From Paracerasibacillus soli (lineage in GTDB: Bacteria > Bacillota > Bacilli > Bacillales > Amphibacillaceae): 64,000 bases of DNA. Shown here piece after piece: positions 60,847-64,000 of the stretch. The notes beneath the pieces are model-generated. The model searched no databases and was not told the origin of the DNA. It saw only the letters and a program-made list of their open reading frames with translations. The position numbers were made by a program, and so were the translations under genes. Location: assembly GCF_034006335.1 (NCBI RefSeq), contig NZ_JAWDIQ010000001.1; one strand, written 5' to 3'. The stretch's first letter is position 1, and each line of letters opens with the position of its first letter.

Positions 60847-61932
60847 TTGCAATTAAAATTAGATTTGCAATTTTTTGCAGGTGAAAAGACAGAAAAAGCA
60901 ACCCCTAAAAAACGGGAAGACGAACGAAAAAAAGGGAAAGTTGCCAAGAGTCAAGATGTTAATACTGGTGTTTTACTATTGTGTTCCTTTCTAATCTTAT
61001 TTATATTCGGCTCCTATATGAAAGATGGTTTATTGAATCTATTGCAACGATTTTTTACAGTTTTTATTCATTGGGATTTAAATGAACAAACTGTAAGACA
61101 GTTATTAAATGGCGCTACGTTGGAAACAGCTAAATTGTTAGCACCAATCATGCTCATTGCAATAGTCGCTGGTTTAGCATCAAATCTGATGCAAATAGGC
61201 TTTTTGCTTACGACAGAACCTTTGAAATTTGACTTAAAAAAACTCGATCCTGTACAAGGAGCAAAAAGGATATTTTCTATCCGTGCACTAGTAGAATTAT
61301 TAAAATCATTATTAAAAATTTCTTGTATTGGTATTGTTACATTCATGATTATTTGGATGTATAAAGATGATATGATGATGCTTGCTTTTGTTGATGTAGA
61401 AGCAGCATTAGCCTTTTTTGGGAAAACAACAATCATAATGGGAATTGCAGCGACGATTGCTTTGCTAGTATTATCAGTCTTCGATTATGCATACCAAAGA
61501 TATGATTATGAAAAAAATATGCGCATGTCAAAACAAGATATTAAGGATGAGTATAAAAATATAGAAGGTAATCCTTTAATTAAATCGAAAATGAGAGAAA
61601 AACAACGTCAAATGGCCATGAGCCGTATGATGAGTGAAGTGCCAAAAGCAGATGTTATTATTACGAACCCAACTCATTTTGCGATCGCTTTGAAATATGA
61701 TGAAGAAAAGGCTATCGCACCATATGTTGTTGCAAAAGGTACGGATCATATCGCCATGAAAATTAAAGAGATAGCAAAGGCGCACGGAATTGTAACGATT
61801 GAAAATAGACCGTTGGCACGTTCTTTATATAGCGAAGCAGAAATTGGTGATGTGATACCGGAACGTTTTTATCAAGAAGTTGCTGAAGTTTTAGCATATG
61901 TGTATCGAATGGAAAAAAGGCTTGGGAAATAA
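60847..61932 (+). CDS. flhB: Flagellar export specificity switch FlhB (in one frame with fliR)
   Basis: FlhB controls the switch from hook to filament export and is autocleaved at NPTH. The N-terminus LDLQFFAGEKTEKATPKKR matches the usual start of separate FlhB; four membrane segments follow; NPTH occurs in DVIITNPTHFAIALKYDEEK, and the C-terminal domain ends VLAYVYRMEKRLGK. TTG 60847 is the expected start of the separate gene. No frameshift within it. Confidence 0.92.
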   Translation: MQLKLDLQFFAGEKTEKATPKKREDERKKGKVAKSQDVNTGVLLLCSFLILFIFGSYMKDGLLNLLQRFFTVFIHWDLNEQTVRQLLNGATLETAKLLAPIMLIAIVAGLASNLMQIGFLLTTEPLKFDLKKLDPVQGAKRIFSIRALVELLKSLLKISCIGIVTFMIIWMYKDDMMMLAFVDVEAALAFFGKTTIIMGIAATIALLVLSVFDYAYQRYDYEKNMRMSKQDIKDEYKNIEGNPLIKSKMREKQRQMAMSRMMSEVPKADVIITNPTHFAIALKYDEEKAIAPYVVAKGTDHIAMKIKEIAKAHGIVTIENRPLARSLYSEAEIGDVIPERFYQEVAEVLAYVYRMEKRLGK

Positions 61933-61944
61933 GGAGAGACAGGA

Positions 61945-63975
61945 ATGAATGCAAAGGATTTATCAGTATTAATAGGTGTAATTTTAATAATTGTCATGCT
62001 CGTTATCCCTTTACCAGGGGCACTTTTAAGTGTACTTATCTTGTGTAACATTTCATTGGCATTAATCGTTATTCTTGTATCCATGAACACACAAGAGCCA
62101 TTACAATTTTCCATTTTTCCATCATTACTCTTATTACTTACGCTATTCCGATTAGCATTAAACGTATCTACTACACGGTCTATTTTATCAAATGGTGAAG
62201 CTGGAGGAGTAGTTGAGACGTTTGGAAGTTTTGTTATCGGAAATAATCCACTTGTTGGATTTGTTGTATTTATTATTTTGATTATTATTCAATTTTTAGT
62301 AATTACGAAGGGTTCTGAACGTGTTTCTGAAGTTGCAGCTCGTTTTTCATTAGATGCTATGCCAGGGAAACAAATGAGTATCGATGCAGATTTAAATGCA
62401 GGATTAATTTCAGAACAAGAAGCGAGAGAAAGACGGGAAAAGGTAGAGAGAGAAGCGGACTTTCATGGTTCAATGGATGGTGCGAGTAAATTTGTTAAAG
62501 GGGATGCAATTGCAGGTATCATTATCGTATTAATCAATATTGTATTTGGTTTTGATTATTGGTATCGTGCAAATGGGGATGTCTTTCCAAGAAGCAATTG
62601 ATACATTTATGCGTCTAACAGTTGGAGATGGACTTGTTAGCCAAATACCTGCATTACTTATATCTACTGCAACGGGTATTGTCGTAACGCGCGTATCAAC
62701 GGATGGTAATTTGGGTAGTGATGTAACGGGTCAGTTATTACAATATCCAAAATTACTTTTTATTGCTGCTGGTACAATATTTTTACTTGGGTTAACTCCA
62801 ATCAATTTCTTTTTAACAACAGTCATTGCGGCCTTCTTGGCAATCAGTGGATATCTATTATTAAAACAACAAAATGAACCTGAATTAGTACAGGTTGAAG
62901 ATGAAGATATATCTGAATCTAGCGCCATGAAGTCACCTGAAAATGTCGTTAGTTTAATTAATATGGATCCGATTGAGTTTGAATTTGGCTATGCGTTAAT
63001 TCCGCTTGTTGACGCCGACCAAGGTGGAGATTTATTAGATCGAGTCGTCATGATTAGAAGGCAGTTAGCAATTGAACTGGGATTGTCATCCCAGTTGTAA
63101 GAATTCGTGATAATATTCAGCTTGGACCAAATGAGTATCGGTTAAAAATAAAAGGGAATGAAGTAGCAGTCGGTGAAGTACTGCTTGAACATTATTTAGC
63201 AATGACACCAGATATGGATGAAGACAGTATTGATGGTATTGATACAAAGGAACCAGCTTTTGGGTTACCTGCTAAATGGATTGGTGAAGATGTAAAGATG
63301 AGGCCGAATTACTAGGATATACTGTCGTTGATGCACCTTCTGTTGTTTCGACACATATTACCGAAATTATTAAACGATATGCACATGAATTATTAGGAAG
63401 ACAAGAAACAAAACAGCTTATCGATCATTTGAAAGAGTCTTACCCAATATTAGTCGACGAAGTTACACCAGGAACCTCTGCAATTGGGGATATTCAAAAG
63501 GTTTTAGGAAAGTTACTAAAAGAAAATATATCAATCAAAAACTTGCCGATTATTTTTGAAACATTGGCAGACTATGGAAAAATGACAACTGATCCTGATC
63601 TATTAGGGAGTATGTAAGACAAGCATTGGCAATGCAAATTACAAGGCAATATGCAAGTGATGATATGCATATGAAAGTAATTACTGTATTGGGAAAGTTG
63701 AAAAGATGATTGCAGAAAGTATTCAACAAACTGAACACGGGAATTACTTATCATTAGACCCATCATCCCAACAAGCAATTATTGAAGCAATACATGCGGA
63801 AGCTGAAAAACTATCTTTGGAAGAGGAAACGACTATAGTCATTTGTTCTCCAGCAATTCGAATGTATTTAAAACAATTATTAGAACGATTTTTACCACAA
63901 GTTGTCGTACTTTCATACAACGAGCTTGATGCAAGTGTACAAGTGCAAAGTGTAGGAGTGGTGAATGTAGCATGA
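61945..63975 (+). CDS. flhA: Flagellar export gate protein FlhA (five frameshifts)
   Basis: FlhA is the major export gate component, with eight N-terminal membrane segments and a large cytoplasmic nonamer domain. The conserved FHIPEP region is LFRLALNVSTTRSIL; the cytoplasmic domain includes FGLPAKWIGEDVKDEAELLGY after repair and ends VGVVNVA. An extra T lies near 62549; bases are missing near 63085, 63297, 63607 and 63696. It is the most damaged gene in the window. ATG 61945 follows AAGGAGAG. It overlaps flhF by four bases. Confidence 0.94.
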
Positions 63976-64000
63976 AAATAAAAAAATATGTAGCAAATTC
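63972..64000 (+). CDS. flhF: Flagellar GTPase FlhF, 5' end only
   Basis: The first nine codons (MKIKKYVAN) match the start of B. subtilis FlhF (MKIKKFTAAS), the SRP-type GTPase that places and counts flagella. ATG 63972 overlaps the flhA stop (ATGA). The gene continues beyond the window. Confidence 0.8.

Noticed and set aside
1..64000. CRISPR array, prophage, insertion sequence, tRNA or rRNA
   Set aside because: No regularly spaced repeats, integrase or transposase genes, or tRNA/rRNA-like sequence were seen; xerC is the housekeeping CodV recombinase, not a phage integrase.
1..64000. Massive pseudogenisation of the genome
   Set aside because: The breaks are homopolymer slips in essential genes with perfectly preserved downstream coding sequence, which decay would not produce.

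Overview
The window looks like one continuous piece of an AT-rich, spore-forming, motile Bacillaceae chromosome. SpoVM indicates sporulation, and CodY, FapR, FakA, HslV/CodW, SwrD and FliY indicate a Bacillus-type relative. The gene order follows the coaBC-to-flhF segment of Bacillus subtilis almost gene for gene. My guess is an Oceanobacillus/Virgibacillus/Gracilibacillus-type genus, but that rests on general resemblance only. I see no phage, insertion sequence, CRISPR array, tRNA or rRNA.

Layout. 1-10.9 kb: coenzyme A synthesis (coaBC), replication restart (priA), initiator-tRNA formylation (fmt), 16S rRNA methylation (rsmB), the PrpC/PrkC Ser/Thr phosphatase-kinase pair, rsgA, rpe, thiN and spoVM. 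11-16 kb: rpmB on the minus strand, then yloU, fakA and recG. 16-19.6 kb: the FapR-controlled fatty-acid genes fapR-plsX-fabD-fabG-acpP, with a clear FapR operator. 19.7-32 kb: rnc, a minus-strand DUF1128 gene, smc, ftsY, ylxM, ffh, rpsP, khpA, ylqD, rimM, trmD, rplS, lepB and rbgA (RNA processing, chromosome condensation, SRP secretion, ribosome assembly). 32-44 kb: rnhB, the ylqG/ylqH pair, sucCD, dprA, topA, xerC, hslVU and codY. 44.5-64 kb: the fla/che operon from flgB to the start of flhF, encoding rod, MS ring, C ring, export ATPase complex, hook cap and hook, and export gate.

The most important caution is sequence quality. About 38 of roughly 65 genes are split by indels of one or two bases. 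Nearly all lie in short homopolymers and mostly remove a base, and the reading frame resumes exactly as the family predicts. Two more genes, priA and topA, also carry an in-frame stop. These genes are universally conserved and many are essential, so I treat the breaks as assembly or sequencing errors and annotate each gene as one locus. Three long fused reading frames (fliH-fliI, fliM-fliY, fliR-flhB) are each one homopolymer base away from being normal separate genes.

I found no clearly new multi-gene system. The observations most worth checking are: a hairpin that seems to be looped out between the ribosome binding site and the start codon of swrD; a tandem duplication of about 100 residues in the FliK ruler; the ylqG/ylqH pair, which looks like a FliK-tail plus FlhB-tail module outside the flagellar operon; perfect hairpins flanking the RNase III gene; the FapR operator; and an L19-type leader before rplS.
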